Notes: generated by a model from the sequence alone, not told the origin. Positions 30,169 to 39,783 are shown, numbered from the stretch's first letter. The stretch is 64,000 nt of DNA from Brachybacterium sp. Z12 (GCF_014400405.1 NZ_CP060496.1:1054001-1118000), one strand, 5' to 3'. Program-made: numbers and translations.

Positions 30169-30888
30169 ATGCACGAGACCTGGAACCTCCGCACCACCCC
30201 GAACCCGCTGATCCGCGCCGTCGGCCGGGGGCTGGAGCGGTGGAACGCGCGACATCCCTGGGATCACAACGCCCACTTCCACCGCTGGATCCTGCGCTCG
30301 CTGCCGGACTGCCCCACCCGGATGCTCGACGTGGGTTGCGGACGCGGCGCGCTGCTCGCCCAGCTGGCCGCACGGGCTCAGCAGGTCGAGGGCATCGACC
30401 CCGACCCCGGCATGGCCCGCGCCGCCGCGGCCTTGGTGGAGGGCCTGCCCGGGGCACGGGTGCACCGCCGCACCCTCGCCGAGCATGCTGCGCTGCCCGA
30501 AGCAGCCAGCGCCTACGACGCGGTGATCATGGTCGCCTCGCTGCACCACCAGGACCTCGAGCGGGCACTCTCCCAGGCACGCGCCCTGCTGCAGCCCGGA
30601 GGGCACCTGCTCGTGGTCGCCCTGGTGCGGCCGACGAGCTTGCCCGACCACCTGTGGGACCTCATCAATACCCTGTCCAACCCGCTGATCGGACTGGTCA
30701 AGCACCCACGCCCGGTGCGCCGTGCGGAGCTGCCGGACCCTGTGCCGATGCCCGTCAGGGACGCGAGCACCACCATGGCGTTGCTGCGCGCGCAGGCCCG
30801 GGCGGATCTGCCGGGTGCGGTGATCCGACGGCGCGAGGGCTTCCGGGTGACGCTGCGCTGGCAGCGACCCGCCCCCGCTTCGAGCTGA
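30169..30888 (+). CDS. Class I SAM-dependent methyltransferase
   Basis: 239-residue soluble enzyme. Motif I MLDVGCGRGALLAQLAA (about residues 49-65) binds SAM, the acidic post-I residue is in VEGIDPDPGMARAA, and VIMVASLHHQD is motif II. The UbiE/methyltransferase-11 fold is clear. The substrate is unknown. It follows the ABC/membrane pair at 39 bases on the same strand and may share the transcript. Convergent with, and directly abutting, the aminotransferase gene. Confidence 0.82.
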   Translation: MHETWNLRTTPNPLIRAVGRGLERWNARHPWDHNAHFHRWILRSLPDCPTRMLDVGCGRGALLAQLAARAQQVEGIDPDPGMARAAAALVEGLPGARVHRRTLAEHAALPEAASAYDAVIMVASLHHQDLERALSQARALLQPGGHLLVVALVRPTSLPDHLWDLINTLSNPLIGLVKHPRPVRRAELPDPVPMPVRDASTTMALLRAQARADLPGAVIRRREGFRVTLRWQRPAPASS

Positions 30889-32112
30889 TCAGCGCCGACC
30901 GTGGCGGGCGATCACCTCTCCCAGGCGCCCGATCGCGTCCTCGATCACCGCGGGGGAGTGGGTGACGAAGCTCAGGCGCATCGTCGAGCGATCCGGATCA
31001 TCTGCGAAGAAGGACCATCCCGGCAGATATGCGACCCCGGCCTCGACGGCCTCGGCGAGCATCACCTGTGCGTCGTAGCCCTCGCCGAGCGCCGCCCACA
31101 GGAACATCCCGCCGTCGGGGCGCGTGAGATGCGCGCCCTCCGGCAGCACCGGCGTGATCGCCCGGGCCATCGCATCGCGGCGCTCGCGGTAGACAGCGCT
31201 GACCCGCGCCACGTGGCCGTCGAGGTCCGCGGTCTCGAGGTAACGGGCCACGGTCAGCTGATCCACCACCGAGGACTGCATCGAGATCGCGGCCTTGGCC
31301 ACGGCGAGCGTGTCCAGGATCGGGCCCTCGGCGCGCATCCAGCCGATCCGCACCCCCGGGCTCATCAGCTTGCTCATCGAGTTCAGCAGGATCGTGCGCC
31401 CGCTCATCCCGGGCAGCGAGGCGATCGGCGCCCAGGTGCTGCCGGTGAAGCTCAGCGCGCCGTAGGGATCGTCCTCGATGAGCGGGACGTCGGTGCGCTG
31501 CAGCACCTCGGCGACCGCCTGGCGGCGCGCCACCGGCATGGTGCGTCCGGTGGGGTTCTGGAAGCTGGGGATGAGGTAGACCATCCGCGGGTGGTGGGTG
31601 CGGATCGCCTCCGCGAGTGCCTCGGGGACCACCCCGTCGTCATCGGTCTCGACCCCGATCATGCGGGCGCCGTGGACGGAGAAGGCCTGCACGGCCGCGA
31701 GGTAGGTGGGCGACTCGACCAGCACCACGTCCCCGGGCTCGAGCAGGGCCTGGGCGACGACGAACAGCCCCTCCTGGGAACCGGAGGTGACCCGGATCTG
31801 GGAGGCGTCGGTGGGAAGCTCCTGCGAGAGCCGGCGCGAGGCCTGCTCACGTAGCTCGAGCTCGCCCTCGCTGACCCCGTACTGGAGGGCACGGTGGCCC
31901 TGGTTCTCGAGCACCCAGCGGTAGCAGGCGGCCACGTCCTCGAGGGCGAACAGCGTGGGGTCCGGGATGCCGCCGGCGAAGGAGACGACGTCCTCGCGCG
32001 CGGCGAGGGAGAAGATGTCCTTCAGCGGGGAGGACTCCATCCCCGCGTAGCGTGCGGCGACGGGGAAGCGGAACGGCTGTCGGGTGGGCTCGGACGGAGC
32101 GGACGCGGTCAT
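30889..32112 (-). CDS. PLP-dependent aminotransferase (LysN/aromatic type)
   Basis: 407-residue fold-type I aminotransferase without the GntR DNA-binding domain. The PLP lysine is in LLNSMSKLMSPGVRIGWM. The N-terminal FAGGIPDPTLFA, the stacking segment TSGSQEGLF and the YLIPSFQNPTG loop are those of the 2-aminoadipate/aromatic aminotransferase group. The substrate cannot be fixed without a structure or assay. Intact, and convergent with the methyltransferase. Confidence 0.85.
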   Translation of the reverse strand: MTASAPSEPTRQPFRFPVAARYAGMESSPLKDIFSLAAREDVVSFAGGIPDPTLFALEDVAACYRWVLENQGHRALQYGVSEGELELREQASRRLSQELPTDASQIRVTSGSQEGLFVVAQALLEPGDVVLVESPTYLAAVQAFSVHGARMIGVETDDDGVVPEALAEAIRTHHPRMVYLIPSFQNPTGRTMPVARRQAVAEVLQRTDVPLIEDDPYGALSFTGSTWAPIASLPGMSGRTILLNSMSKLMSPGVRIGWMRAEGPILDTLAVAKAAISMQSSVVDQLTVARYLETADLDGHVARVSAVYRERRDAMARAITPVLPEGAHLTRPDGGMFLWAALGEGYDAQVMLAEAVEAGVAYLPGWSFFADDPDRSTMRLSFVTHSPAVIEDAIGRLGEVIARHGRR

Positions 32113-32124
32113 CGGTCCATGGTG

Positions 32125-32637
32125 TCACGCGAGCAGGGCACCCTCGAGGAGCAGCAGTGCCTGTTTGGTCTCTATCCCGCCTGCGTATCCGGTCATCGCC
32201 CCGCTGCTGCCCACGACCCTGTGGCAGGGCACCACGATCGACAGCGGGTTCGATCCGACGGCGGCGCCGACGGCCTGCGCCGCGCGGGGGCGTCCCAGCG
32301 CGCGAGCGATCGCGCCGTAGGTGGTGGTGCTGCCGCGCGGGATCGAGGACAGCTCCGCCCAGACGGCACGCTGGAAGTCGGTGCCGACGGGAGCCAGCGG
32401 CAGCTCGAAATCCTCACGCTCCGCGGCGAGGTACTCGTGCAGCTGCCGCTCGGCCGTGTCGAGGACGGCGTGGGCGCCCGCAGCCGGGCTGCCCATCCGC
32501 TCAGCGGTCGGGAAGCGCAGCTGGCCCTGCCGCCAGATGCCGACGAGACCCGCCTCCTCGGCGGCCAGCAAATAACTGCCCAGGCGCGTCTCGACGGTGC
32601 GGTGCGATCGAGCGTTCCCGAGGGGAGCAGTGGTCAT
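32125..32637 (-). CDS. ogt: Methylated-DNA-protein cysteine methyltransferase
   Basis: Suicide repair enzyme that moves the methyl group from O6-methylguanine to its own cysteine, in the motif VVPCHRVVGSSGAMTGYAGG. The DNA-binding helix FQRAVWAELSSIPRGSTTTYGAIARALGRPRAAQAVG is upstream. 170 residues from ATG 32637. The ATGA overlap with ada-alkA makes a two-gene alkylation repair operon. The N-terminal extension before residue 60 is poorly conserved in the family. Confidence 0.92.
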   Translation of the reverse strand: MTTAPLGNARSHRTVETRLGSYLLAAEEAGLVGIWRQGQLRFPTAERMGSPAAGAHAVLDTAERQLHEYLAAEREDFELPLAPVGTDFQRAVWAELSSIPRGSTTTYGAIARALGRPRAAQAVGAAVGSNPLSIVVPCHRVVGSSGAMTGYAGGIETKQALLLLEGALLA

Positions 32638-34172
32638 GAGCGGTCCTTCCGGAGAGTGCGACGATCTGAGGGGAGCGAGCCGCGGTGATGCCACAGGTGC
32701 ATCACCGCATAGCTGCGCCACGGAGAGGCGACCTCGAGCGCACTCTCCAGGGTCGGGAAGTCCTCGGCGATCCCGAGGTCGCGGGCGGCGGCGAGCAGCG
32801 CCACGTCCCGCGCCGGGGCCACATCGATCGCCCGCGCGCCGCGCAGCAGAGCGTAGTCGGCCGTCCACGGGCCGATCCCGCGCCTGGCCAGCAGCTGCGT
32901 GCGCAGCTCGGGCAGCGGGAGGTGCGGGTCCGGCGGATCGGCCAGGACCGCGCTCAACGCGAGCCGACGAGCGCCGGGGCCGCGGAACCACTCCTCGGCA
33001 CGGGCTCCGGCGACAGCAGGGGACACCGGGAGGCGATGGACGTGCTCGGTGCGCAGCGCCTCGGGCAGAGCGACCCCGGCGAGGTCGGTGGCCTCGGTGA
33101 GCAGGGTCCGGGCACGAGCGGTGCTGATCTGCTGCCCCACGAGGGCCCACAGCAGGGCTTCGTCGAGGCTCGGCGTCCCGGGGACCCGGGTCCCGGGGCG
33201 GGCGTCGAGGAGAGGGGCGAGGACCGGCATGGCGCTGCGTAGACCGGCATCGATGCCGACGGGGTCCGCGTCCAGGTCCAGCATCCTGCGGGCGAGGCTG
33301 ACGGCGGCGGCGACGTCCCGCAGATCCCCGAGCCGTGCGGTGAACGGCAGCGGGCCGTCCGTGGCACCGAGATCGACCTCCAGCACAGCCGGAGCATGGG
33401 GGAGCTGCACGGCGCGGCTCCAGCGCAGATCCTCGACCTGCTCCACCCCGGGGATCGCGCGCCCTGCGAACCAGCGGGCGAGGCCCGCACCGTGGAAGGG
33501 GCGCCGCACCGCCAGCTGCGCGTGTACCACTGCGACGTCGCCGGAGCCCGCGCGAGGAGCCTCTTCGCTCGAGAGGCGGGAAGCGCGAGCGGAGGCGGTG
33601 CGCTCTCGGATCGCCGTCGGCGCGCTCCCGTAGATCCGGCGGACCGTCTCGTGCAGCTGGCGCTCGCTGCCGAAACCGGCTGAGGCCGCGATATCCGCGA
33701 TCGACCACGCGGTCGAGGTCAGCAGGTCGTGGGCGCGCCGGGCGCGGAACATCCGGGCATGTGCGACCGCGCCCGAACCGGTGCGGGCCACCAGCGTCCG
33801 GTGCAGGGTGCGCTCGGTGACGTGCAGCCGCTCGGCGAGGTCCGCCACATGGGCCCTGCCCTCGGGGCCGGCATCCAGTGCGCCGGCTCCGATCAGCTCG
33901 AGCGCGCGGGCGCAGAGCGACCCGGCGGCATCGTCGGCGGCGGTGCCCGGAGGGGCGAGCGGGCCGCAGCGCTTGCAGGCCCGGTACCCGCGTTCGACGG
34001 CGGCCGCCGCGCTGGGGGCGAACTCCACCCGATCACGGCGCGGAGTGCGGGAGGGGCAGGAGGGCAGGCAGAAGATGCCCGTGGAGCGCACGCAGGTGAA
34101 GAAGACCCCGTCGAAGCGGGCATCGCGTGCGGAGATCGCCGCATAGCGCTGATCGTCCGTGAGCGTCTTCAT
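32634..34172 (-). CDS. Ada-AlkA fusion: methyl-responsive regulator and 3-methyladenine DNA glycosylase
   Basis: 512-residue bifunctional protein. The N-terminal Ada zinc domain has Cys in FFTCVRSTGIFCLPSC and RACKRCGP; one Cys takes a methyl group from DNA phosphotriesters. An AraC-type helix-turn-helix follows at about residues 95-180 (SIADIAASAGFGSERQLHETVRR). The C-terminal half is AlkA-like, with ALVGQQIST and RGIGPWTADYALLRG (the helix-hairpin-helix) and the catalytic Asp in VAPARDVALL. I start at ATG 34172, just before DDQRYAAISARD. Comparable to mycobacterial AlkA. It probably induces itself and ogt. Confidence 0.88.
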   Translation of the reverse strand: MKTLTDDQRYAAISARDARFDGVFFTCVRSTGIFCLPSCPSRTPRRDRVEFAPSAAAAVERGYRACKRCGPLAPPGTAADDAAGSLCARALELIGAGALDAGPEGRAHVADLAERLHVTERTLHRTLVARTGSGAVAHARMFRARRAHDLLTSTAWSIADIAASAGFGSERQLHETVRRIYGSAPTAIRERTASARASRLSSEEAPRAGSGDVAVVHAQLAVRRPFHGAGLARWFAGRAIPGVEQVEDLRWSRAVQLPHAPAVLEVDLGATDGPLPFTARLGDLRDVAAAVSLARRMLDLDADPVGIDAGLRSAMPVLAPLLDARPGTRVPGTPSLDEALLWALVGQQISTARARTLLTEATDLAGVALPEALRTEHVHRLPVSPAVAGARAEEWFRGPGARRLALSAVLADPPDPHLPLPELRTQLLARRGIGPWTADYALLRGARAIDVAPARDVALLAAARDLGIAEDFPTLESALEVASPWRSYAVMHLWHHRGSLPSDRRTLRKDRS

Positions 34173-34350
34173 GCCCCCAGTGAACTCCTCGGCAGCCTGG
34201 GACGCCAGCGGGATCCGGACAGGACGGTGCGGAGATTCCCGCGCAGGAGGCCCCGCCGCACCAGCGCGGAGCTGCGAGCCCTGCACGAAGGCGCCCTGGA
34301 AGGGACCCTCCAGGCCGTGACCGGTCAGAAAGCGAACCCGCGCGAAAAAG

Positions 34351-34392
34351 CCTGAGTCGCGTCACCGTTCGTAAACGATGACGCGACTCAGG
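34351..34392 (-). terminator. Rho-independent terminator for tRNA-Gly
   Basis: 14-bp stem CCTGAGTCGCGTCA / TGACGCGACTCAGG with a 14-nt loop, followed on the minus strand by CTTTTT. It lies just past the tRNA 3' end. Confidence 0.88.
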
Positions 34393-34398
34393 ACATGG

Positions 34399-34469
34399 AG
34401 CGGGCGACGGGAATCGAACCCGCGTAATCAGTTTGGAAGACTGAGGCTCTACCATTGAGCTACGCCCGC
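34399..34469 (-). tRNA. tRNA-Gly (TCC)
   Basis: 71-nt cloverleaf on the minus strand. The acceptor stem is GCGGGCG/CGCCCGC, the D arm contains TAGCTCAATGGTAGA, the anticodon is TCC in CTTCCAA, and the T arm has GGTTCGATTCC. No CCA is encoded. A hairpin terminator follows. Confidence 0.95.
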
Positions 34470-34607
34470 GTTGCGGTCCCATTGAACCAGATCAGCGGCG
34501 TGAGAGCACATCGGCAGTGGCGGAGGCGACATGCATCTGCTCACAGGGCCCCGGCCCGATCGGGGCACGGCGCAGGAGGAACGGGTAATATTCCCTAGGT
34601 TGCCCTC

Positions 34608-34681
34608 CGGGGTGTAGCTCAGCTTGGTAGAGCACCCGCTTTGGGAGCGGGAAGTCGCAGGTTCAAATCCTGTCACCCCGA
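34608..34681 (+). tRNA. tRNA-Pro (TGG)
   Basis: 74-nt cloverleaf with acceptor CGGGGTG/CACCCCG, D arm TAGCTCAGCTTGGTAGA, anticodon TGG in TTTGGGA, and T arm GGTTCAAATCC. CCA is not encoded. It lies 85 bases before the trigger factor gene on the same strand. Confidence 0.95.
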
Positions 34682-34766
34682 CTCCGTCGCCGGGTCGCCG
34701 TCGTGCGAGCTCCGGGGCGTCATCAGAAACGTCCACCTACTGTCCATCTACAGGGAGACCTGACCA

Positions 34767-36313
34767 GTGAAGACCGAGTCCGAGAAGCTCAGCCCCACCC
34801 GGGTGAAGCTCACCGTCGAGGTGCCCTTCGACGAGCTCAAGCCCGCCGTCGAGACCGCCACCAAGAAGATCGCCGATCAGGTGCAGATCCCCGGCTTCCG
34901 CAAGGGCAAGGTCCCCTCCAAGCTCGTCGAGCAGCGCTTCGGTCGCCCCGCGATCATGCAGGAGGCCGTCAACGACGCCCTGCCCGACTTCTACCAGCAG
35001 GCTGCTGCTGAGGCGGAGATCAAGCCCGTCGGCCGCCCCGAGGTGGAGATCACCGAGGTGCCCGGCCTGGATGGTTCCGAGGATGGAAGCCTCCTCTTCA
35101 CCGTCGAGCAGGATGTCCGCCCCGAGATCGAGCTGCCCGACTTCTCGACCTACGAGGTCGAGATCGAGGAGCCCAGCGTCGACGAGGATGCCGTCGAGGT
35201 CCGCCTGGACGAGCTGCGCGAGCGCTTCGGCACCCTGGTGGGCGTCGACCGCCCCGCACAGGATCGCGATTTCGTGTCCCTCGACATGGTCGCGACGATC
35301 GACGACGAGGAGATCGAGTCCGTCGAGGGCGTGTCCTACCAGATCGGTGAGGGCAACATGCTCGAGGGCCTCGACGAGGCGCTCATCGGCCTCTCCGCCG
35401 AGGAGACCACCACCTTCGCCTCCAAGCTGGCCGGCGGCGACCGTGCCGGTGAGGAAGCACAGGTCAAGGTCACCGCGCAGTCCGTCAAGGTGCGCGAGCT
35501 GCCCGAGGCCGACGATGAGTTCGCCGAGATGGCCTCCGAGTTCGACACCATCGATGAGCTCAAGGACGACCTGAAGAAGCAGGCCGCGGCCGACGCCGAG
35601 GGCAACCGCGTGGCCCTGGCCGCAACGCCCTCCTCGAGAAGCTCCTCGAGGAGCTCGAGATCCCGGTGCCCCAGCAGCTGGTCGAGGACGAGATCCTCTC
35701 CCACCTCGAGAACGAGGGCAAGGAGGCCGGCGACCCGCACGGCGAGGAGATCCGCGAGGAGACCGAGAAGGCCGTCCGAGCCCAGTTCCTGCTGGACGAG
35801 ATCAACGGCACCCGCGAGGTGAACGTCGATCAGAGCGATCTCATGAACTACATGACCCAGCTCTCGACCCAGTACGGCATCGAGTCCAACCAGCTGCTGC
35901 AGATGCTCGCCCAGTCGGGCCAGCTCGAGCAGATCTTCGGCGAGGTCCAGCGTTCCAAGGCGCTCGAGGTCGTCCTCGCGGACGTCACCGTGAAGAACGC
36001 CGCCGGCGACGTCCTCGACCTGGGCCTGGAGGCCGAGGGCGACGACGACGCCGAGAAGGCTGACGCGGAGGAGAAGCCGAAGGCGAAGGCGAAGAAGGCT
36101 CCGGCCAAGAAGGCCGAGTCCGACGAGGAGACCGACGCCGCCGAGGAGAAGCCGAAGGCCAAGAAGGCCCCGGCCAAGAAGGCTCCGGCGAAGAAGGCTG
36201 CTGCCGCCGAGGAGACCGACGCCGCCGAGGAGAAGCCCAAGGCGAAGAAGGCTCCGGCCAAGAAGACTGCGGCCAAGAAGGCCGAGTCCGACGAGGCGTC
36301 CGAGAGCAAGTGA
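34767..36313 (+). CDS. tig: Trigger factor with Lys/Ala-rich tail (one frameshift)
   Basis: Ribosome-bound peptidyl-prolyl isomerase and chaperone. The N-terminal ribosome-binding domain has the loop GFRKGKVP, which contacts the ribosome near the exit tunnel. A PPIase domain (DFVSLDMVATIDDEEIESVEG) and a helical arm follow. The frame is lost at 35619-35622; one added C gives VALARNALLEKLLEELEIPVPQQLVE and about 515 residues. After about residue 430 the protein ends in a histone H1-like tail of repeated KAKKAPAKK blocks separated by EETDAAEEKP acidic blocks, which is extra to the family core. GTG start at 34767. Confidence 0.92.
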
Positions 36314-36340
36314 CCCTCCGCCCTCTCGAGGGCGCAGCAT

Positions 36341-36380
36341 GACGGCGGGCCGTCACCCTTCGGGGTGGCGGCCCGCCGTC
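36341..36380 (+). terminator. Terminator after tig
   Basis: 18-nt arms (36341-36358, 36363-36380) pair fully apart from one U-G; the loop is TTCG. It sits 28 bases after the tig stop. Confidence 0.85.
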
Positions 36381-36447
36381 GTCGGTGGAAGACTCGGCGT
36401 CCCGGGCACACCCGAGCCCCCGGCCCTGAGCCTCGAGGAGGCGCCCG

Positions 36448-37056
36448 ATGACGCAGCCGAGCGGACCGGGAAAGGTCACCTGGAGCTTCACCGCCTCCCT
36501 CGACGGCTTCCTCACCGGCCCTGGACACGACATGTCCTGGCTCGAGGACTGTCCCCGGCTGGACGAGTCGGTCATCGCAAGCCTCGCCGCCGCCGTCGGC
36601 GCCATCATCTCGGGGCGTCGAGGCTACGACGCCGCACGAGCCCAGGCCGATGAGCGGGAGCAGCTCACGGCGGAGGCGTACGGAGGAGCCTGGCACGGCA
36701 GCGAGTTCGTGCTGACCCATCGCCCGTGGGAGCTCGAGGACGACCCCACCGTCACTGCGCTGGACCTGGACGTGGTCCAGGCGGTGCAGCGAGCACGAGA
36801 GGCCGCCGGTGGCCGGGATGTGCAGATCATCAGCGCGGACATCGCCCGTCAGGCCCTCGAGCACGACCTCATCGACGAGCTGTGGATGTTCAGCGCCCCG
36901 GTCATGCTGGGGGAGGGGACGCGCGTCTTCGAGGTCCCGGGCGGACGGACCCTCGCGTGGGAGATGGTCGGTCCGATACCAGGAGGCGAACCCGGACTGG
37001 GGCGGATCTATCGCCCGCGGCGGCCGGCAGATCCGCGCGACGCGCCCGGAGCGTGA
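36448..37056 (+). CDS. Dihydrofolate reductase-like (RibD C-terminal) family protein
   Basis: 202 residues with the RibD-C fold: TWSFTASLDGFLTGPG at the start, SGRRGYD for the cofactor site, FVLTHRPWE, and VQIISADIARQAL followed by IDELWMFSAPVMLGEGTRVFE. Such stand-alone proteins are NADPH-dependent reductases of unknown substrate in actinobacteria, not true folate DHFR. The start is ATG 36448, after a weak GGAGG. Convergent with the NlpC/P60 gene. Confidence 0.8.
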   Translation: MTQPSGPGKVTWSFTASLDGFLTGPGHDMSWLEDCPRLDESVIASLAAAVGAIISGRRGYDAARAQADEREQLTAEAYGGAWHGSEFVLTHRPWELEDDPTVTALDLDVVQAVQRAREAAGGRDVQIISADIARQALEHDLIDELWMFSAPVMLGEGTRVFEVPGGRTLAWEMVGPIPGGEPGLGRIYRPRRPADPRDAPGA

Positions 37057-37073
37057 GCACGACCGCACGGACG

Positions 37074-37110
37074 ACGATGGCCCGCCCCCGAGCAGGGGAC
37101 GGGCCATCGT
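37074..37110. terminator. Bidirectional terminator
   Basis: Arms ACGATGGCCCG-CCCC and GGGGACGGGCCATCGT (one bulge) between two convergent genes. Confidence 0.75.
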
Positions 37111-37122
37111 GATGCGTGATGA

Positions 37123-37947
37123 TCAGCGGTAGGACACGAAGCTGGGGTTGCCCCAGATGCCGCGCTCGACGACGCGCTGCTTGGAGCCGGAGGCATCGAT
37201 GACCTGGCCGTTGCCGGCGTAGATCGCGACGTGGCCGGGCCACGCCACGATGTCGCCCGGCTGGGCCTGGGACTGCGAGATCCGGGTGCCGCCGTTGGCG
37301 ATCTGGCTGGAGGAGCGCGGGAGGTCGATCCCGGCGGCCTGGTAGGCGAAGTTCACCAGGCCGGAGCAGTCCAAGCCACTGAGCGAGGAGCCGCCCCAGC
37401 TGTAGGGGGTGCCGAGAGCCGAGCGGGCGGTGTCCACGATCGAGCTGGTGCTCGAGCTCGAGGAGGATGCGGAGGGTGCCGAAGCACCGCCGGTGGCGAC
37501 ACCGCCGCCGCCGTTGAGCGCGCCGCGGGTGTCCGGGCCGACGACACCATCGACCAGGAGGCCCTGGGATGCCTGGTAGTCCTTCACTGCGGCGTTCGTG
37601 CGCTTGCCGAACACACCGTCGACGGCCAGGTTCGCACCGTGATCGTTGAGGGCGGTCTGCAGGTCCTGCACGGCACCGCTGCGCGAGCCCCAGCGGAGCT
37701 TCTGCGTGGAGTCCAGGGCAGCCGAGGGGGCTGCCGCAGTGGGAGCGGCGGGGGCGGCCTGCGCAGCCGGGGCGGCAGGAGCGGTGGGGGCAGCGGGGGC
37801 GGCCTGTGCGGAACCGCCGACGAAGGCCGAGCCGAGGACCACGGTGCCGAGGACTGCTGCTCCGCCGAGACCACGGGCGGCCCGCTGGGCGTGGTGGGTC
37901 GGGAGCTGGGCGCGGCCGGCGAGGCGGTGAGTGTTGTTCTGAGCCAT
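37123..37947 (-). CDS. Secreted NlpC/P60 (C40) peptidoglycan hydrolase
   Basis: 274 residues from ATG 37947. A signal peptide (GLGGAAVLGTVVLGSAFVGGSAQA) is cleaved after AQA. An Ala/Pro-rich linker leads to a peptidoglycan-binding domain (LRWGSRSGAVQDLQTAL ... VDGVFGKRTNAAVKDYQ), then a Ser-rich linker and the C40 endopeptidase domain with catalytic Cys in LDCSGLVNFAY, His in PGHVAIYAG and a third polar residue near DASGSK. It cuts peptide stems in the wall, as RipA-like enzymes do. Confidence 0.9.
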   Translation of the reverse strand: MAQNNTHRLAGRAQLPTHHAQRAARGLGGAAVLGTVVLGSAFVGGSAQAAPAAPTAPAAPAAQAAPAAPTAAAPSAALDSTQKLRWGSRSGAVQDLQTALNDHGANLAVDGVFGKRTNAAVKDYQASQGLLVDGVVGPDTRGALNGGGGVATGGASAPSASSSSSSTSSIVDTARSALGTPYSWGGSSLSGLDCSGLVNFAYQAAGIDLPRSSSQIANGGTRISQSQAQPGDIVAWPGHVAIYAGNGQVIDASGSKQRVVERGIWGNPSFVSYR

Positions 37948-38358
37948 GATGAGCGGTTCGTTCCTTCCGGTCCCGGCCGAGAGCCGGGGTGTACTGCAGG
38001 CTGTGGGGGCCACCATGTTCGGGGCGATGAAGCCACAGTAGGAGCGGGAAGGGGCTGAAGTCAGGGTGCTTGGCAGAGCCTGACCGTTGATTTGGCACGT
38101 TATTTACAGAGGTGTCTGTGGACGTGACCCGAACTCGCCACGACTTGACCAAGCGCCGAGGGGTGGACCACATCTCGTCGGGGCTCGTCGAGGGTTCGCC
38201 GGGGTCTCGTCGGCGACGGGGTCTGCGAATCGCTGCGACGGTCCTGCTGTGGGGGCCGGGGCGCGTCCGCAGTGCGCCTGCGGCGAACAGGGCCCGCGCG
38301 GCCGCCACCCAGCGCCTAGAGTCGTGACATCGACGATTTCCGCTATCAAGGAGACACC
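37948..38358. promoter_or_regulatory. Divergent intergenic region, NlpC/P60 / clpP1
   Basis: 411 bases with no convincing gene. An AT-rich element CGTTATTTACAG at 38097-38108 is the best -10 candidate for the peptidase transcript. CAAGGAGA at 38348-38355 is the ribosome site of clpP1. I looked for a c-di-AMP (ydaO) riboswitch, common before NlpC/P60 genes in actinobacteria, and did not see its conserved core. The rest is unremarkable GC-rich DNA. Confidence 0.4.
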
Positions 38359-38997
38359 GTGACCCGCGTGACCTCGCAGAGCACTCAGACCTCCCCGCCC
38401 CGCAACGCGGCCGGCGACACCCCGATGGGGCTGGACGACAACGTCTACCAGCGCCTCCTGCGCGAGCGCATCGTCTGGCTCGGCTCCGAGGTGCGCGACG
38501 AGAACGCCAACGCGATCTGCGCCAAGATGCTCCTCCTCGCCGCCGAGGACCCCGAGAAGGACATCTACCTCTACATCAACAGCCCCGGCGGTTCGATCAC
38601 CGCCGGCATGGCCATCTACGACACCATGAAGTACATCCAGCCTGACGTGGTCACGGTGGCGATGGGCATGGCGGCGTCCATGGGGCAGTTCCTGCTGTCC
38701 TCCGGCACCAAGGGCAAGCGGTTCGCGACCCCGCACACGCGCGTGCTGATGCACCAGCCCCTCGGTGGGCTCGGGGGCACCGCCACCGACATCAAGATCC
38801 AGGCCGACCTCATCCTGTCGATGAAGCGCACGCTCGCCGAGCTGATCGCCGAGCAGACGGACAAGAGCGTCGAGCAGATCACCGCCGACTCCGATCGGGA
38901 CAAGTGGTTCACGGCGGAAGAGGCCCTCGAGTACGGCTTCATCGACAAGATCGTCACCGGAGCGCGCGACGTCACCGGCGGCGGCGGCACCGACTGA
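38359..38997 (+). CDS. clpP1: ATP-dependent Clp protease proteolytic subunit ClpP1
   Basis: 212-residue serine peptidase. The nucleophile is S107 in GMAASMGQ and the catalytic H132 is in [10 protein letters not shown], with Asp further on. The substrate-binding strand is [11 protein letters not shown]. Actinobacteria need both ClpP1 and ClpP2 to form an active mixed tetradecamer. GTG start at 38359 behind AAGGAG. The 30-residue N-terminal leader before LRERIVWLG is probably processed. Followed at 44 bases by clpP2. Confidence 0.93.
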   Translation: MTRVTSQSTQTSPPRNAAGDTPMGLDDNVYQRLLRERIVWLGSEVRDENANAICAKMLLLAAEDPEKDIYLYINSPGGSITAGMAIYDTMKYIQPDVVTVAMGMAASMGQFLLSSGTKGKRFATPHTRVLMHQPLGGLGGTATDIKIQADLILSMKRTLAELIAEQTDKSVEQITADSDRDKWFTAEEALEYGFIDKIVTGARDVTGGGGTD

Positions 38998-39041
38998 TCG
39001 CGCCCCGGCACCCAACGACACCCTTGACACGAGGAGACCCC

Positions 39042-39731
39042 GTGACCTTCGATCCCCGCGCCATCGGCGCGCTGCCCACCGCCCAGGCCGGCCAGATGGC
39101 CCCGCTTCCCACATCGCGCTACATCCTTCCTCAGTACGAGGAGCGCACCGCCTATGGCATGAAGCGGCAGGATCCGTACACCAAGCTCTTCGAGGATCGG
39201 ATCATCTTCCTCGGAGTCCAGGTGGATGACGCCTCGGCCGACGATGTCATGGCGCAGCTCCTGGTCCTGGAGTCCCAGGATCCTGACCGCGACATCACGC
39301 TGTACATCAACAGCCCCGGCGGCTCGTTCACGGCGCTGACCGCGATCTACGACACCATGCAGTACGTCAAGCCGGAGGTCACGACCGTGTGCCTCGGTCA
39401 GGCGGCTTCGGCCGCCGCGGTGCTGCTGGCGGCGGGAGCTCCGGGCAAGCGGCTCGCGCTGCCCAACGCCCGCATCATGATCCACCAGCCGGCGATGGGC
39501 GGCCAGGGCGGCGGCCAGGCCTCCGACCTCGAGATCCAGGCCAACGAGATCATGCGCATGCGCGAGTGGCTCGAGGAGACCCTGGCCTTCCACTCCGGCC
39601 GCACGAAGGAGCAGGTCAGCACTGACATCGAGCGCGACAAGATCCTCACTGCGAAGTCGGCGCTGGACTACGGCCTGGTCGACCAGGTGCTCGAGTCACG
39701 CAAGGTGCCCCGGGCGCAGCTCCCCAAGTGA
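39042..39731 (+). CDS. clpP2: ATP-dependent Clp protease proteolytic subunit ClpP2
   Basis: 229-residue partner of ClpP1. The nucleophile is S123 in GQAASAAA, H148 is in [11 protein letters not shown], and [11 protein letters not shown] is the binding strand. I choose GTG 39042, preceded by GAGGAG, since the upstream in-frame extension overlaps clpP1. A hairpin terminator follows and clpX is a separate unit 240 bases downstream. Confidence 0.93.
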   Translation: MTFDPRAIGALPTAQAGQMAPLPTSRYILPQYEERTAYGMKRQDPYTKLFEDRIIFLGVQVDDASADDVMAQLLVLESQDPDRDITLYINSPGGSFTALTAIYDTMQYVKPEVTTVCLGQAASAAAVLLAAGAPGKRLALPNARIMIHQPAMGGQGGGQASDLEIQANEIMRMREWLEETLAFHSGRTKEQVSTDIERDKILTAKSALDYGLVDQVLESRKVPRAQLPK

Positions 39732-39783
39732 TCGCGCGCTGTCCCGGGCCCGCCCCGCGGCTCGGACTGCACTGAAGGCATGA

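Noticed and set aside
32125-33708. 527-residue extended Ogt
   Set aside because: The upstream part is an off-frame reading of ada-alkA; ATG 32637 overlaps that gene by four bases and gives the family length.
37948-38358. c-di-AMP (ydaO) riboswitch before the NlpC/P60 gene
   Set aside because: The conserved core elements could not be found by eye on the minus strand; a covariance search would settle it.
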